Source: Pseudomonas caspiana (GTDB lineage: Bacteria; Pseudomonadota; Gammaproteobacteria; Pseudomonadales; Pseudomonadaceae). From it: a DNA stretch of 64,000 nt. The notes under the pieces were generated by a model. The model had not been told where the DNA came from. It did not search any database and worked only from the letters and a program-made list of their open reading frames with translations. The translations under genes were made by a program, and so were the position numbers. This document shows positions 22,740 to 34,687 of the stretch, piece after piece. The stretch covers positions 62,001 to 126,000 of the forward strand of contig NZ_LOHF01000002.1 in the NCBI RefSeq assembly GCF_002158995.1, read 5' to 3'. Position 1 is the first letter of the stretch, and each line of letters opens with the position of its first letter.

Positions 22740-23063
22740 TCAGACGTTGAAGCTTTCGCCGCAGCCACATTCACCGCGCGAGTTGGGGTTGTTGAACTTG
22801 AAGCCTTCGTTCAACCCTTCCTTGACGAAATCCAGCTCAGTGCCATCAAGATAGACCAGGCTTTTCGGATCGATGATCACCTTGACGCCGTGCAATTCGA
22901 ACACGGAATCTTCGCTTTGCGCCTCATCGACGAACTCAAGCACATAGGCCAGACCTGAACAGCCTGTGGTGCGAACACCCAGACGAACGCCATCACCCTT
23001 GCCACGCCCGTCAAGGGAGCGTCGTACGTGATTTGCGGCAGCTTCTGTCATGCTGATAGCCAT
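22740..23063 (-). CDS. iscA: A-type Fe-S carrier IscA
   Basis: A scaffold/carrier protein of the HesB family. It is 107 aa and has the three conserved cysteines Cys35 (TTGCSGLAY), Cys99 and Cys101 (GECGCGESF). It lies between iscU and hscB in the canonical isc order. Confidence 0.97.
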   Translation of the reverse strand: MAISMTEAAANHVRRSLDGRGKGDGVRLGVRTTGCSGLAYVLEFVDEAQSEDSVFELHGVKVIIDPKSLVYLDGTELDFVKEGLNEGFKFNNPNSRGECGCGESFNV

Positions 23064-23110
23064 CGGAACTCCTTATTACTTCACACCAGCTTCTTTAAAA
23101 AACGCTGCTA

Positions 23111-23497
23111 TTACAGCAGGCCTTTCTTCTGCTTGTAGTCACGAACCGCCGCTTTGATAGCGTCCTCAGCGAGTACCGAGCAGTGAATTTTCACCGGAGG
23201 CAAAGCCAGTTCTTCGGCCAGCTGAGTGTTCTTGATGGTCTCTGCTTCATCCAGAGTCTTGCCCTTCATCCACTCGGTCGCCAAAGAGCTGGAGGCGATA
23301 GCCGAACCGCAACCATAAGTCTTGAACTTGGCGTCTTCGATGACACCCTGCTCGTTGACCTTGATTTGCAGACGCATAACGTCGCCGCAAGCAGGAGCGC
23401 CGACCATGCCGGTGCCAACATCTGGATCTTCCGCGTTCATCTTGCCGACGTTGCGCGGATTTTCGTAATGGTCAATGACCTTTTCGCTGTAAGCCAT
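23111..23497 (-). CDS. iscU: Fe-S cluster scaffold IscU
   Basis: The main scaffold on which 2Fe-2S clusters are built. It is 128 aa with the conserved cysteines Cys37 (PACGD), Cys63 (YGCGSA) and Cys106 (IHCSVLA). The HscA recognition motif LPPVK is at residues 99-103. It sits between iscS and iscA. Confidence 0.98.
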   Translation of the reverse strand: MAYSEKVIDHYENPRNVGKMNAEDPDVGTGMVGAPACGDVMRLQIKVNEQGVIEDAKFKTYGCGSAIASSSLATEWMKGKTLDEAETIKNTQLAEELALPPVKIHCSVLAEDAIKAAVRDYKQKKGLL

Positions 23498-23580
23498 GAT
23501 GCTATTCCTCTATCAGGGAGCCGCTCTGCAAGCCATGCAACAACCGGTTAAACATGGCCTGTCGGTAAGGCGGCTTTAAA

Positions 23581-24795
23581 TTAGTGCGCCGCCCACTCGA
23601 TCTTGGAAATATCGACGCCGTCTTTGTACATGTCCCAAAGCGGCGAAAGTGCACGCAGCTTGGTGACCGCTTCGCAAACCTTCTGCGCGGCGTAGTCCAT
23701 TTCTTCTTCGGTGCTGAATCGGCCGAAGGTGAAGCGTATCGAGCTATGCGCCAGTTCGTCGTTACGACCAAGGGCGCGTAGCACGTATGACGGCTCAAGC
23801 GACGCCGAGGTGCAGGCAGAACCGGACGAAACCGCCAGATCCTTGAGCGCCATGATCAGCGACTCGCCTTCGACGTAGTTAAAGCTCAGGTTCAGGTTGT
23901 GCGGCACGCGAGCAGTCATACTGCCGTTGATGTACAACTCTTCGAGATGCTCGACCTGCTTGAAGAAGCGATCACTCAAGGCTTTGACACGCACGTTTTC
24001 TGCGGCCATTTCCTCTTTGGCGATACGGAATGCTTCACCCATGCCGACAATCTGGTGCGTCGCCAAGGTACCGGAACGCATGCCACGCTCGTGACCACCG
24101 CCATGCATGGCCGCTTCGAGACGAACACGCGGCTTGCGGCTGACGTACAGCGCACCGATACCTTTAGGGCCGTAAGTCTTGTGTGCGGAGAACGACATCA
24201 GGTCAACCTTGAGGCTGGCCAGATCGATCTCGACCTTACCGGTAGACTGCGCAGCATCAACATGGAACAGCACGCCACGGGAGCGAGTCAGCTCACCAAT
24301 AGCAGCAATGTCGTTGATGGTGCCGATTTCGTTGTTCACGTGCATGATCGAAACCAGAATGGTGTCGTCGCGCAATGCGGCCTCAACCAGTGCAGGAGTA
24401 ATCAGACCGTCTTCGCCCGGCTCGATGTAGGTGACTTCAAAACCTTCACGCTCAAGCTGACGCGTGGTGTCGAGCACGGCTTTGTGCTCGATCTTGTTGG
24501 TAATGATGTGCTTGCCTTTGCTGGCGTAGAAATGCGCAACACCCTTGATAGCCAGGTTGTCGGACTCGGTAGCACCGGAGGTCCAGACGATTTCACGCGG
24601 ATCGGCATTGACCAGGTCGGCGACCTGACGACGTGCATTTTCGACCGACTCTTCAGCCTTCCAGCCAAACACGTGGGAACGCGATGCCGGGTTACCGAAG
24701 TTTCCGTCAGCGGTCAGGCACTCAATCATTTTCTGAGCGACACGCGGATCGACCGGGGTCGTCGCGGAGTAATCAAGGTAAATCGGCAACTTCAT
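23581..24795 (-). CDS. iscS: Cysteine desulfurase IscS
   Basis: A PLP enzyme supplying sulfur from cysteine for Fe-S clusters and tRNA thiolation. It is 404 aa. The PLP lysine is Lys206 ([12 protein letters not shown]) and the mobile-loop catalytic cysteine is Cys328 ([14 protein letters not shown]). The start [15 protein letters not shown] is the family N-terminus; the 16 residues upstream in frame are not used. Confidence 0.98.
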   Translation of the reverse strand: MKLPIYLDYSATTPVDPRVAQKMIECLTADGNFGNPASRSHVFGWKAEESVENARRQVADLVNADPREIVWTSGATESDNLAIKGVAHFYASKGKHIITNKIEHKAVLDTTRQLEREGFEVTYIEPGEDGLITPALVEAALRDDTILVSIMHVNNEIGTINDIAAIGELTRSRGVLFHVDAAQSTGKVEIDLASLKVDLMSFSAHKTYGPKGIGALYVSRKPRVRLEAAMHGGGHERGMRSGTLATHQIVGMGEAFRIAKEEMAAENVRVKALSDRFFKQVEHLEELYINGSMTARVPHNLNLSFNYVEGESLIMALKDLAVSSGSACTSASLEPSYVLRALGRNDELAHSSIRFTFGRFSTEEEMDYAAQKVCEAVTKLRALSPLWDMYKDGVDISKIEWAAH

Positions 24796-24839
24796 TGAAT
24801 CTCTCCTATCAGGCAGGCGCACCGCTGATTCATCTACGC

Positions 24840-25331
24840 TCATTCAACGGCGGACGTTTCAATCTTATCCAGGTACTGGGTCTTGGCGCTGGTGCGACGC
24901 AGATCCTGGCGCTGGGCAACTTCTTGTACCTCACGGCGAGTGACAAGGTCGGCCAGACTGATACCGCTTAGAAATTCGTGGATCTGCTCACTGAGGTCAC
25001 ACCACAAATGGTGGGTGAGGCAGGTGTCGCCAGCATGGCAATCACCCAGACCCTGGCAGCGTGTCGCATCGACGGACTCGTTGACCGCATCGACAACCTG
25101 AGCAACCTTGATGCCCTGCATGTCGCGGGACAACTGGTAACCGCCGCCTGGACCACGAACGCTTGAAACCAGATTGCCACGGCGCAATTTGGCGAACAGT
25201 TGCTCAAGGTAGGACAGGGAAATGCCCTGACGCTCGGAAATGTCGGCCAGAGACACTGGCCCGTTCTGCGCGTGTAACGCCAGATCAAGCATGGCAGTTA
25301 CAGCGTATCGGCCTTTAGTAGTCAGTCGCAT
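24840..25331 (-). CDS. iscR: Fe-S responsive regulator IscR
   Basis: An Rrf2-family repressor that senses Fe-S status through a 2Fe-2S cluster and represses its own operon. It is 163 aa. A winged helix at residues 1-75 includes [20 protein letters not shown]. The cluster cysteines are Cys92, Cys98 and Cys104, with His107 a likely fourth ligand (CLTHHLW). It is the first gene of iscRSUA-hscBA-fdx-iscX, with an operator-like sequence at 25372-25396. Confidence 0.97.
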   Translation of the reverse strand: MRLTTKGRYAVTAMLDLALHAQNGPVSLADISERQGISLSYLEQLFAKLRRGNLVSSVRGPGGGYQLSRDMQGIKVAQVVDAVNESVDATRCQGLGDCHAGDTCLTHHLWCDLSEQIHEFLSGISLADLVTRREVQEVAQRQDLRRTSAKTQYLDKIETSAVE

Positions 25332-25371
25332 GGCGTGTACCGCAGAGGTTCGGAATAGGAGCGAGTATGCT

Positions 25372-25396
25372 ATTCCCGAGTATTTAAGTCAACTAT
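25372..25396 (-). promoter_or_regulatory. IscR type 1 operator overlapping the isc promoter
   Basis: On the minus strand the 25-nt stretch starts ATAGTTGACTTAAATA and continues CTCGGGAAT. It matches the recalled type 1 IscR consensus (ATASYYGACTRWWWYAGTCRRSTAT) at nearly all defined positions. It includes TTGACT, a plausible -35 hexamer, about 40-65 nt upstream of iscR. This predicts holo-IscR autorepression. Confidence 0.75.
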
Positions 25397-25489
25397 AAGA
25401 CCTAGCAAAACAGTCGGGATTAAGAGCAAAAGAGCGGCCGCATCATAGCAAACGCTGGGGCGCATGGCACGCCCCAGATTAAAGGCCGG

Positions 25490-26269
25490 TCAACCGACCT
25501 TGCTTTCGCTCTTGTCTTTCACGCAATCAAATACTTCATCGCGCAACTCGGGCAGCTCCTTGGCGCAATAATCACTGCCCAATCCCTTGAGCGCCTCGCA
25601 CATGCCTTCCAGGCGCCCGTCCACTGCCTGCAAGTGATCCAGCAACTGGCCAATCGCACGCGCGACCGGATCAGGCATGTCTTCGCTGACACCGTAAGCA
25701 TCGAACCCCAGCTTCTCGGCGATGGCTTTGCGCTTGGCCTCAACGTCATCACTGGATTTGATAATGATGCGACCCGGAATCCCCACCGCTGTAGCTCCGG
25801 CAGGTACCGCCTTGGTCACCACCGCGTTGGAGCCGATCTTGGCGCCAGCACCGACGGTAAACGGCCCAAGAACCTTGGCACCCGCCCCCACCACAACGCC
25901 ATCTTCAAGTGTGGGGTGGCGTTTGCCGGCATTCCAGCTGGTGCCGCCGAGCGTTACGCCTTGATAGAGCGTCACGTCATTACCGATTTCAGCCGTCTCA
26001 CCGATGACAATGCCCATGCCATGATCAATGAAGAAACGCCGCCCGACTTTGGCACCCGGATGGATTTCGATACCGGTCATCCAGCGACCAAAGTTCGACA
26101 CTACCCGCGCAGGCCACTTCCAGCCTTTAGTCCACAGAATATGCGCCAGTCGATGCAGCCAGATGGCATGCATGCCGGGGTAGCAGGTCAATACTTCAAA
26201 GGAGTTACGGGCAGCAGGATCACGATGAAACACACTTTGAATATCTTCACGCAGACGCTCGAACATCAT
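25490..26269 (-). CDS. cysE: Serine O-acetyltransferase
   Basis: Acetylates serine with acetyl-CoA to give O-acetylserine for cysteine synthesis. It is 258-259 aa. The left-handed beta-helix of hexapeptide repeats is clear ([28 protein letters not shown], written in parts as [12 protein letters not shown] and [10 protein letters not shown]), and [16 protein letters not shown] is the substrate loop. The start is one of two adjacent ATGs (26269 or 26266) overlapping the trmJ stop. Location next to iscR links sulfur assimilation with Fe-S biogenesis. Confidence 0.97.
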   Translation of the reverse strand: MMFERLREDIQSVFHRDPAARNSFEVLTCYPGMHAIWLHRLAHILWTKGWKWPARVVSNFGRWMTGIEIHPGAKVGRRFFIDHGMGIVIGETAEIGNDVTLYQGVTLGGTSWNAGKRHPTLEDGVVVGAGAKVLGPFTVGAGAKIGSNAVVTKAVPAGATAVGIPGRIIIKSSDDVEAKRKAIAEKLGFDAYGVSEDMPDPVARAIGQLLDHLQAVDGRLEGMCEALKGLGSDYCAKELPELRDEVFDCVKDKSESKVG

Positions 26270-27039
26270 TGTTCCTTCCGCTTATAAGGTTCACCACGTG
26301 CAGCCTTCTGAGTCTCGGTAAGGATGCCGCGCAAAATACTGATCTCCGACCGGTTGACCTCGCTACGCCCGTAAAGACGACGCAGCCGGGCCATCAGGTG
26401 GCGAGGCTTTTCCGGATCGAGAAAACCGATTGCCACCAAGGTAGATTCCAGATGGCCATAAAAGCCTTCCATCTCATCCATGGTCGCCAGATCAGCGCTA
26501 CGCACGGAAGTCACTTCAACCTTCTCAACCTTGGTGGGCTGCCCCTGAGCAGCCAGCCACGACATGCGCACCTCATAGCTGAGGACCTGCACCGCCGCAG
26601 CGAGATTCAGCGAGCTGAACTCGGGATCGGATGGGATATGCACGTGGTAATGACATCGCTGCAGCTCTTCATTGGTCAGGCCGGCGTATTCACGACCGAA
26701 CACCAGCGCCACCTCTGCGCCCTGCCCTGCCTGCTCGGCAGCCATCACGCCGGACTCACGAGGGTCGAGCAGCGGCCACGGAATGCGGCGGTCGCGGGCA
26801 CTGGTGCCCATGACCAGATTGCATCCCACCAAAGCATCTTCGAGGGTCGCGACGACCTGGGCTTTTTCCAGAATATCGCCAGCGCCTGAAGCACGGGCGT
26901 CAGCTTCATGGTGAGGAAAAAACTGCGGATCAACGAGCACCAGGCGCGAAAGCCCCATGTTTTTCATGGCACGAGCAGCCCCACCGATATTACCGGGGTG
27001 ACTGGTACCGACCAGGACAACACGAATGTTTTGCAGCAA
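26266..27039 (-). CDS. trmJ: tRNA (cytidine/uridine-2'-O)-methyltransferase TrmJ
   Basis: A SPOUT-class enzyme that 2'-O-methylates position 32 of tRNAs. It is 257 aa. The N-terminal part [24 protein letters not shown] and the knot motif [18 protein letters not shown] are diagnostic, each quoted only in part by family memory. The C-terminal extension is typical. It precedes cysE with overlapping codons and is divergent from suhB. Confidence 0.95.
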   Translation of the reverse strand: MLQNIRVVLVGTSHPGNIGGAARAMKNMGLSRLVLVDPQFFPHHEADARASGAGDILEKAQVVATLEDALVGCNLVMGTSARDRRIPWPLLDPRESGVMAAEQAGQGAEVALVFGREYAGLTNEELQRCHYHVHIPSDPEFSSLNLAAAVQVLSYEVRMSWLAAQGQPTKVEKVEVTSVRSADLATMDEMEGFYGHLESTLVAIGFLDPEKPRHLMARLRRLYGRSEVNRSEISILRGILTETQKAARGEPYKRKEQ

Positions 27040-27247
27040 GGCGAGTGCTCACAGATAAGTAGAGGGGGTGAAATCTTACAGAACCGCCGGAGTGAACGCC
27101 ATGAACGGTTGCGACTGGCTACAGCCAGCCCTGTGAGATCAGGCGAGCGCCGCTCTACATACTCAATACATCCCGTTAACCACTGGAAAATTTCCGGCAC
27201 AGCCAATACAATGTTCGGCTTTCTTTAACGACCTAGGTGAAACGTCC

Positions 27248-28063
27248 ATGCAGCCCATGCTGAATATCGCGCTGCGCGCCGCCCGCAGCGCCAGCGAATT
27301 GATCTTCCGCTCCATCGAGCGCCTGGATACCATCAAGGTCGATGAAAAAGGTGCGAAGGATTACGTCAGCGAAATCGATCGCGCTGCCGAGCAACTGATC
27401 ATTACCGCACTGCGCAAGGCCTACCCGACTCACGGCATCCTTGGTGAAGAAACCGGCATGCACGAAGGCAGCGGCGAAGGCGCTGACTACCTTTGGATCA
27501 TCGACCCACTGGACGGCACCACCAACTTCGTTCGCGGCATCCCGCACTTCGCCGTCAGCATCGCCTGCAAACACAAAGGCCGTCTGGCTCACGCAGTGGT
27601 GCTGGACCCGGTTCGCCAGGAAGAATTCACCGCGAGCGCTGGCAATGGCGCGCAACTCAACGGTCGCCGCATGCGCGTCAGCCCGCGCACCAGCCTTGAC
27701 GGCGCCCTGCTCGGCACCGGCTTCCCGTTCCGCGACGATCAGATGGACAACCTGGAAAACTACCTGGGCATGTTCCGCAGCCTGGTAGGCCAGACTGCAG
27801 GCATCCGCCGCGCTGGCGCCGCAAGTCTGGACCTGGCTTATGTGGCTGCCGGCCGCTTCGACGCATTCTGGGAATCAGGCCTGTCCGAGTGGGACATGGC
27901 TGCAGGCGCACTGCTGATTCAAGAAGCAGGCGGCCTGGTCAGCGACTTCACAGGCGGTCACGACTTCCTGGAGAAAGGCCACATCGTTGCCGGCAACACC
28001 AAGTGCTTCAAAGCTGTTCTGACCTCCATCGCACCGCACCTGCCAGCCACGATGAAGCGTTAA
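27248..28063 (+). CDS. suhB: Inositol-1-monophosphatase SuhB
   Basis: A Mg2+-dependent phosphatase of the IMPase family, also part of the rRNA antitermination complex in E. coli and a virulence regulator in P. aeruginosa. It is 271 aa. The metal ligands are in GEETG (Glu67/Glu68), DPLDGTTNF (Asp86, Asp89) and the late WDMAAG motif. It is monocistronic, with a terminator right after it. Confidence 0.97.
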   Translation: MQPMLNIALRAARSASELIFRSIERLDTIKVDEKGAKDYVSEIDRAAEQLIITALRKAYPTHGILGEETGMHEGSGEGADYLWIIDPLDGTTNFVRGIPHFAVSIACKHKGRLAHAVVLDPVRQEEFTASAGNGAQLNGRRMRVSPRTSLDGALLGTGFPFRDDQMDNLENYLGMFRSLVGQTAGIRRAGAASLDLAYVAAGRFDAFWESGLSEWDMAAGALLIQEAGGLVSDFTGGHDFLEKGHIVAGNTKCFKAVLTSIAPHLPATMKR

Positions 28064-28076
28064 GATTCAGCGCCAT

Positions 28077-28104
28077 AAAAAACCGGCCAAGCGCCGGTTT
28101 TTTT
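28077..28104 (+). terminator. Intrinsic terminator after suhB
   Basis: CCGGC / GCCGG with 5-nt loop, an A6 tract before and T7 after. It lies 14 nt downstream of the suhB stop. Confidence 0.9.
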
Positions 28105-28134
28105 GTGCCTGTAACTTTTAAGCCATGCAGAAAA

Positions 28135-28162
28135 AGAAAAAGCACCCGAAGGTGCTTTTTCT
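28135..28162 (-). terminator. Intrinsic terminator for the glycine-zipper gene
   Basis: A perfect AGAAAAAGCACC / GGTGCTTTTTCT hairpin with a CGAA tetraloop, 20 nt past the stop of the minus-strand gene. The U tract on the minus strand is part of the stem. Confidence 0.88.
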
Positions 28163-28181
28163 GATCAACACAGACTCAAGC

Positions 28182-28724
28182 TTATTGCTGGTTTTGACCC
28201 AGAATCAGCTGACCTTCCTTGTTGACTGGAATCTGACCGCCCGGATCACGATCCATCCGCACCTGACCCACCTTGTCATTCAGCTTGTACTTCACGTCAT
28301 AACCCACGACCTTGTCGCTGATGTCATTAACCGTGTTGCAGCGAGTTTCGGTGGTGGTGTAAGTGTCGCGATTCTGCATGCCTTCCTGAACTTTGTTGCC
28401 GGCATAGCCGCCGCCAACAGCACCCGCTACGGTGGCGATCTTCTTGCCGTTGCCGCCGCCTACCTGGTTACCCAGCAGACCACCTGCAACAGCACCGATC
28501 ACGCTACCTACAATCTGGTGCTCATCCTTGACCGGAGCACGCTTGGTTACGGTTACATCTTTGCAAACTTCACGCGGCGTTTTTATTTGCTGTTTAACCG
28601 GCTCGACTGCCAGTACATCCGCATATTCCGGGCCGCTTTTAACGAGGCTGTAGGTGGCAACAGCACCGCCAGCCGTAACAACGGCAGCGCCCAGCACAGC
28701 ACCAACAAGCAACGATTTGTTCAC
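28182..28724 (-). CDS. Glycine-zipper 2TM-domain envelope protein
   Basis: A 180-aa exported protein. It has an N-terminal hydrophobic anchor (residues 4-28) and a SlyB-like glycine-zipper 2TM domain at about 70-112 (VGSVIGAVAGGLLGNQVGGG, then VAGAVGGGYAGNKVQEG). The C-terminal part contains a conserved Cys/Tyr region (ETRCNTVNDISDKVVGYDV). Relatives are outer-membrane or periplasmic stress proteins of unknown mechanism. It is a single gene between two terminators. Confidence 0.87.
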   Translation of the reverse strand: MNKSLLVGAVLGAAVVTAGGAVATYSLVKSGPEYADVLAVEPVKQQIKTPREVCKDVTVTKRAPVKDEHQIVGSVIGAVAGGLLGNQVGGGNGKKIATVAGAVGGGYAGNKVQEGMQNRDTYTTTETRCNTVNDISDKVVGYDVKYKLNDKVGQVRMDRDPGGQIPVNKEGQLILGQNQQ

Positions 28725-28830
28725 GTGAACCTCCTGACCATCTCAAACGTAGACTTTGCTACGCAGCACTTGGGATCGTTGCCGCTCCAGTGCGAATCTC
28801 GGCAATCCACGAACCCAAGCCTTGGAGCAC

Positions 28831-28866
28831 AAAAAAGGGCATGAGTTCAAAACTCATGCCCTTTTG
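28831..28866 (-). terminator. Terminator at the end of the secDF operon
   Basis: AAAAGGGCATGAGTT / AACTCATGCCCTTTT with a short loop, 30 nt past the secF stop. It is symmetric, with A and T tracts, so it could act in both directions. Confidence 0.9.
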
Positions 28867-28895
28867 GCATCACATCCAGAAGAAAAAAGCGGCGA

Positions 28896-29807
28896 TCAGG
28901 GTAGATCGTCAGCCTTCTCAACGGCTACAGGAGGGATAAGATCTTCCGTGGTCAGGTTCAGCCAGATCAGCACCACGTTCGCGATGTAGATGGAGGAGTA
29001 AGTACCCGCCACAACACCTACGAACAGCGCGATGGAGAAGCCTTCGAGGTTATCACCACCGAATACCCACAAAGCAGCAATTGCCAGCAAGGTCGAAACC
29101 GACGTTGCCACAGTACGCAGCAGCGTCTGGGTAGTGGAGATGTTGATGTTCTCGATCAGCGATGCCTTGCGCAGCAAACGGAAGTTTTCCCGCACGCGGT
29201 CAAATACAACGATGGTGTCGTTCAGCGAGTAGCCAATGATGGCCAGAACTGCCGCCAGCACCGTCAGGTCGAAGGTGATCTGGAAGAACGACAGAATACC
29301 CATGGTCACGACCACGTCGTGAATCAGGGAAATGATCGCACCCACCGCGAACTTCCACTGGAAGCGGAATGCCAGGTAGATCAGAACACCGCCCAGCGCC
29401 AGCAGCATGCCCAGACCACCCTGGTCGCGCAGTTCTTCACCCACTTGCGGACCGACGAACTCGACACGCTTCACGGTAGCCGGGTTGTCGCCGCCCGCTT
29501 TACGCAGAGCATCGGCAACCTGGGAACCCAGTTGCGGATCTTCGCCGGGCATACGCACCAGCAGATCGGTGGTGGCGCCGAAGTTCTGCACCACCGCGTC
29601 GTGATAACCAGAGCTGACCAGCTCCTCACGAACCTTGCCCAGATCGGCAGGACGTTCGTAAGTCAGCTCGATCAGCGTACCGCCGGTGAAGTCCAGACCA
29701 TAATTGAGGCCCTTATGGAACCAGCTGAACAACGCCAGAACGGTAAGGAGCATCGTGACGGCGAACGCAACATTGCGCACGCCCATGAAGTTAATGGTAC
29801 GTAACAT
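28896..29807 (-). CDS. secF: Protein translocase subunit SecF
   Basis: An RND-like inner-membrane subunit that with SecD uses the proton motive force to pull proteins through SecYEG. It is 303 aa with six transmembrane helices and a periplasmic domain between helices 1 and 2. Family motifs visible include LNYGLDFTGGTLIEL and IGYSLNDTIVVFDRVREN. It ends the queA-tgt-yajC-secD-secF run, 9 nt after secD. Confidence 0.98.
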   Translation of the reverse strand: MLRTINFMGVRNVAFAVTMLLTVLALFSWFHKGLNYGLDFTGGTLIELTYERPADLGKVREELVSSGYHDAVVQNFGATTDLLVRMPGEDPQLGSQVADALRKAGGDNPATVKRVEFVGPQVGEELRDQGGLGMLLALGGVLIYLAFRFQWKFAVGAIISLIHDVVVTMGILSFFQITFDLTVLAAVLAIIGYSLNDTIVVFDRVRENFRLLRKASLIENINISTTQTLLRTVATSVSTLLAIAALWVFGGDNLEGFSIALFVGVVAGTYSSIYIANVVLIWLNLTTEDLIPPVAVEKADDLP

Positions 29808-29816
29808 GGCAGCCCC

Positions 29817-31685
29817 TTAAATCCACAACTTCTTGAAGTCACGCCCGCCATAGATCAGGTTGACCATTGCGCGGGTCACCATGATGGCCGTGAACATCGA
29901 GGTAAAGATCCCGAGCGACATGGTCACTGCAAAGCCCTTCACCGGGCCGGTGCCCATCGCGAAGAGAATGCCGCCGACCAGCAGCGTCGTCAGGTTGGCG
30001 TCGAGGATCGCAGTATAAGCGCGGTCGAAACCTTCATGGATCGCACGCTGAATAGTCATGCCATTAGCGATTTCTTCACGTATCCGCGAGAAGATCAGCA
30101 CGTTGGCGTCCACCGCCATACCCATCGTCAAGACGATACCGGCAATACCCGGCAAGGTCAGGGTCGCACTCAACAGCGACATCAAGGCCAACAGCATGAC
30201 CATGTTCAGCGCCAGAGCGACTGTCGCGATCAAACCGAAGAAGCGATAGATCGCCATGATGAACAGCGAAACGAACAGCATGCCCCACAGAGAAGCATCG
30301 ATACCTTTGGTGATGTTGTCAGCACCCAGGCTCGGACCGATTGTGCGCTCTTCAGCGAAGTACATCGGAGCAGCCAGACCACCGGCACGCAGCAACAGCG
30401 CCAGCTCGGAAGATTCACCCTGACCATTCAGGCCGGTAATCCGGAACTGAGCGCCCAGTGGCGACTGAATGGTCGCCAGGCTGATGATTTTCTTCTCTTC
30501 CTTGAAAGTCTGAACCGGCACGTCTTTCTCGACACCGCCCACGACTTGCTTGGTGTAAGTCGTCGTCGGCTTCTGCTCGATGAAGATCACCGCCATGCTG
30601 CGACCCACATTGCTGCGGGTCGCGCGGCTCATCAATTCGCCACCGTGACCGTCCAGCGTGATGTTCACCTGTGGACGACCATGTTCGTCAAAGCTGGCCT
30701 TGGCGTCAGTCACCTGATCACCGGTGATGATCAGACCACGCTCAACCGGCGCTGCCGGACGACCGCCTTCGCGGAACTCGAACATTTCGGTAGTGGCTTT
30801 GGAATCATCAGGGCCTGCACCCAGACGGAATTCCAGGTTGGCGGTCTTGCCCAGAATACGCTTGGCTTCAGCGGTATCCTGCACGCCCGGCAACTCAACC
30901 ACGATGCGGTTGGCGCCCTGACGCTGAACCAGAGGCTCAGCAACACCCAGCTCGTTGACCCGGTTACGCACCGTGGTCAAGTTCTGCTTGATGGAGTAAT
31001 CGCGGATTTCGTTGATCTTGGCCGGTGTCATCGCCAGACGCAGAACAGGAATACCGTTCAGCTCAGCCGGAGTGATTTCGAAATCGGTGAAATTCTTGCG
31101 AACCAGATTGCGGGCTTCTTCACGGGCAGCGTCATCGCTGAAACCCAGTTGAATTGCGCCACCCAGTTGCGGCAGGCTGCGATAACGCACCTTTTCCTTG
31201 CGCAACAGGCTTTTGACTTCGCCTTCATAAACTTTAAGACGCGCATCCAGGGCCTTGTCCATGTCAACTTCCAACAGGAAGTGCACACCACCGGACAAGT
31301 CCAGACCCATCTTCATCGGAGTTGCGCCCACATTGCGCAACCAGTTCGGAGTAGTCGGGGCCAGGTTCAGTGCAACGACATAGTCATCACCCAAAGCCTT
31401 GCGCACAACATCCTTGGCTGGCAGTTGGTCTTCCTGCTTGCTCAGACGCAACAAACCGCCTTTGCCATTCTCGGCCAGCGAAGAGGCCTTGACCGCGATT
31501 CCGGAATCAACAAGCGCTTTGCTCGCACGCTCCAGATCAGCCTGACCCACCTGCAACGCAGTGCTTGCGCCGCTGATCTGGATCGCTGGATCGTCAGGAT
31601 AGAGATTGGGTGCGGAATAAATAAAACCGATCACCAGCACCGCCAGGATCAGTACGTATTTCCACAGAGGGTATTTGTTCAGCAT
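29817..31685 (-). CDS. secD: Protein translocase subunit SecD
   Basis: The partner of SecF. It is 622 aa from the ATG at 31685; a GTG precedes it immediately. It has an N-terminal TM (WKYVLILAVLVIGFIYSAPN), a large P1 periplasmic domain including GLDLSGGVHFLLEVDM, and five C-terminal TMs with GIVLTMGMAVDANVLIFSR. A GC-rich hairpin (GGGGCGC / GCGCCCC, about 31706-31726) lies in the yajC-secD gap and may adjust operon stoichiometry. Confidence 0.98.
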   Translation of the reverse strand: MLNKYPLWKYVLILAVLVIGFIYSAPNLYPDDPAIQISGASTALQVGQADLERASKALVDSGIAVKASSLAENGKGGLLRLSKQEDQLPAKDVVRKALGDDYVVALNLAPTTPNWLRNVGATPMKMGLDLSGGVHFLLEVDMDKALDARLKVYEGEVKSLLRKEKVRYRSLPQLGGAIQLGFSDDAAREEARNLVRKNFTDFEITPAELNGIPVLRLAMTPAKINEIRDYSIKQNLTTVRNRVNELGVAEPLVQRQGANRIVVELPGVQDTAEAKRILGKTANLEFRLGAGPDDSKATTEMFEFREGGRPAAPVERGLIITGDQVTDAKASFDEHGRPQVNITLDGHGGELMSRATRSNVGRSMAVIFIEQKPTTTYTKQVVGGVEKDVPVQTFKEEKKIISLATIQSPLGAQFRITGLNGQGESSELALLLRAGGLAAPMYFAEERTIGPSLGADNITKGIDASLWGMLFVSLFIMAIYRFFGLIATVALALNMVMLLALMSLLSATLTLPGIAGIVLTMGMAVDANVLIFSRIREEIANGMTIQRAIHEGFDRAYTAILDANLTTLLVGGILFAMGTGPVKGFAVTMSLGIFTSMFTAIMVTRAMVNLIYGGRDFKKLWI

Positions 31686-31748
31686 CACGCCGCCCGCTTA
31701 TAACGCGGGGCGCCTTGCGCGCCCCGTCGATTGGTAAAAGTCTGAATC

Positions 31749-32084
31749 TTAGATCGCTTTCAGGGTGCCCTTTGGCAGCGTGGCAGCAATAGCGCCCTTC
31801 TGCATTTTCAGCTCAACAGTGTCGGAAACTTCGATAACCACGAAATCATCGGTCACTTTAGTGATCTTGCCAGCGATACCGCCGGTGGTAACCACTTCGT
31901 CACCCTTCTGCAAGTTGCTCAGCAGGCTCTTCTGCTCTTTGGCGCGCTTGGCTTGTGGACGCCAGATCATCAGATAGAAGATGACCAGGAAGCCGACCAG
32001 GAAGATCCATTCAAAACCGCCACCCATAGGGCTAGCAGCAGGTGCAGCAGCGTCCGCGAAAGCGGGAGAGATGAAAAAGCTCAT
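31749..32084 (-). CDS. yajC: Preprotein translocase accessory subunit YajC
   Basis: A small single-span inner-membrane protein of the SecDF-YajC complex. It is 111 aa. The N-terminal Ala-rich stretch is followed by a TM at about residues 24-43 (FEWIFLVGFLVIFYLMIWRP), then a cytosolic SH3-like domain (LQKGDEVVTTGGIAGKIT). It lies between tgt and secD. Confidence 0.97.
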   Translation of the reverse strand: MSFFISPAFADAAAPAASPMGGGFEWIFLVGFLVIFYLMIWRPQAKRAKEQKSLLSNLQKGDEVVTTGGIAGKITKVTDDFVVIEVSDTVELKMQKGAIAATLPKGTLKAI

Positions 32085-32135
32085 TTAGCACTCCAGTTGC
32101 ATAATTAAGTAAAAAGCAGAAAAACTTGTTTTGAC

Positions 32136-34330
<2,195 letters not shown>

Positions 34331-34396
34331 GATCGAGTTCGTCTAGCAGGGCCGCGAAGTTTAGCGGAAAGAGACAAAATTGACCATGAAAGGTGA

Positions 34397-34425
34397 TTGA
34401 CCAACGGTAATACCGTCTGTAGACT
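34397..34425 (+). promoter_or_regulatory. Sigma-70 promoter of tRNA-Leu
   Basis: TTGACC (34397-34402), a 17-nt spacer, then TAGACT (34420-34425). Transcription would begin around 34432, a few bases before the tRNA at 34439. The position relative to a single tRNA gene is convincing. Confidence 0.75.
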
Positions 34426-34438
34426 TCGCCGCCATTGA

Positions 34439-34523
34439 GCCCTGATGGCGGAATTGGTAGACGCGGCGGATTCAAAATCCGTTTTCGAAAGAAGTGGGAG
34501 TTCGATTCTCCCTCGGGGCACCA
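34439..34523 (+). tRNA. tRNA-Leu (anticodon CAA)
   Basis: An 85-nt class II tRNA. The acceptor stem GCCCTGA / TCGGGGC (one T-G pair) is followed by discriminator A and encoded CCA. The anticodon stem GCGGA / TCCGT encloses the loop TTCAAAA, giving anticodon CAA for UUG codons. A variable arm and the T arm GGGAG-TTCGATT-CTCCC are present. Its 3' end forms the attachment site of the neighbouring integrated element, and the tRNA itself stays intact. Confidence 0.95.
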
Positions 34524-34524
34524 C
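34511..34524. repeat. attL core direct repeat
   Basis: CCTCGGGGCACCAC, covering the end of the T arm, the acceptor 3' strand and CCA of tRNA-Leu plus one base. It is identical to 52940-52953. Confidence 0.85.
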
Positions 34525-34563
34525 ATAGCAGTATCTGAGAGTCTCTAATAGTCTCTCAGACCC

Positions 34564-34594
34564 AAAGAAACCGGCCACTTGGCCGGTTTTTTTG
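34564..34594 (+). terminator. Terminator following tRNA-Leu (element-side copy)
   Basis: AAACCGGCCA-CTTGGCCGGTTT followed by a T tract. Almost the same sequence with flanks (AAAGAAACCGGCCACT...CCGGTTTTTTTGTG) recurs at 52995-53022 right of attR, so the element appears to bring its own copy of the tRNA terminator. Confidence 0.85.
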
Positions 34595-34629
34595 TGCTTA
34601 TCAATCTATGCCTGTCTCCCCTTATACGT

Positions 34630-34685
34630 TGTATCCCTGTATCCCTGCTTGTATCCTCAGAAAAACACCGAACTTTGGGATACAA
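34630..34685. repeat. TGTATCCCT repeats near the left end (candidate integrase arm sites)
   Basis: TGTATCCCT at 34630-34638 and 34639-34647, TTGTATCCT at 34649-34657, and the inverted form GGGATACAA at 34677-34685, just before the integrase start. The same 9-mer occurs twice at the right end (52868-52876, 52880-52888). Occurrence at both ends of the element fits arm-type binding sites of a tyrosine integrase. Confidence 0.6.
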
Positions 34686-34687
34686 GG

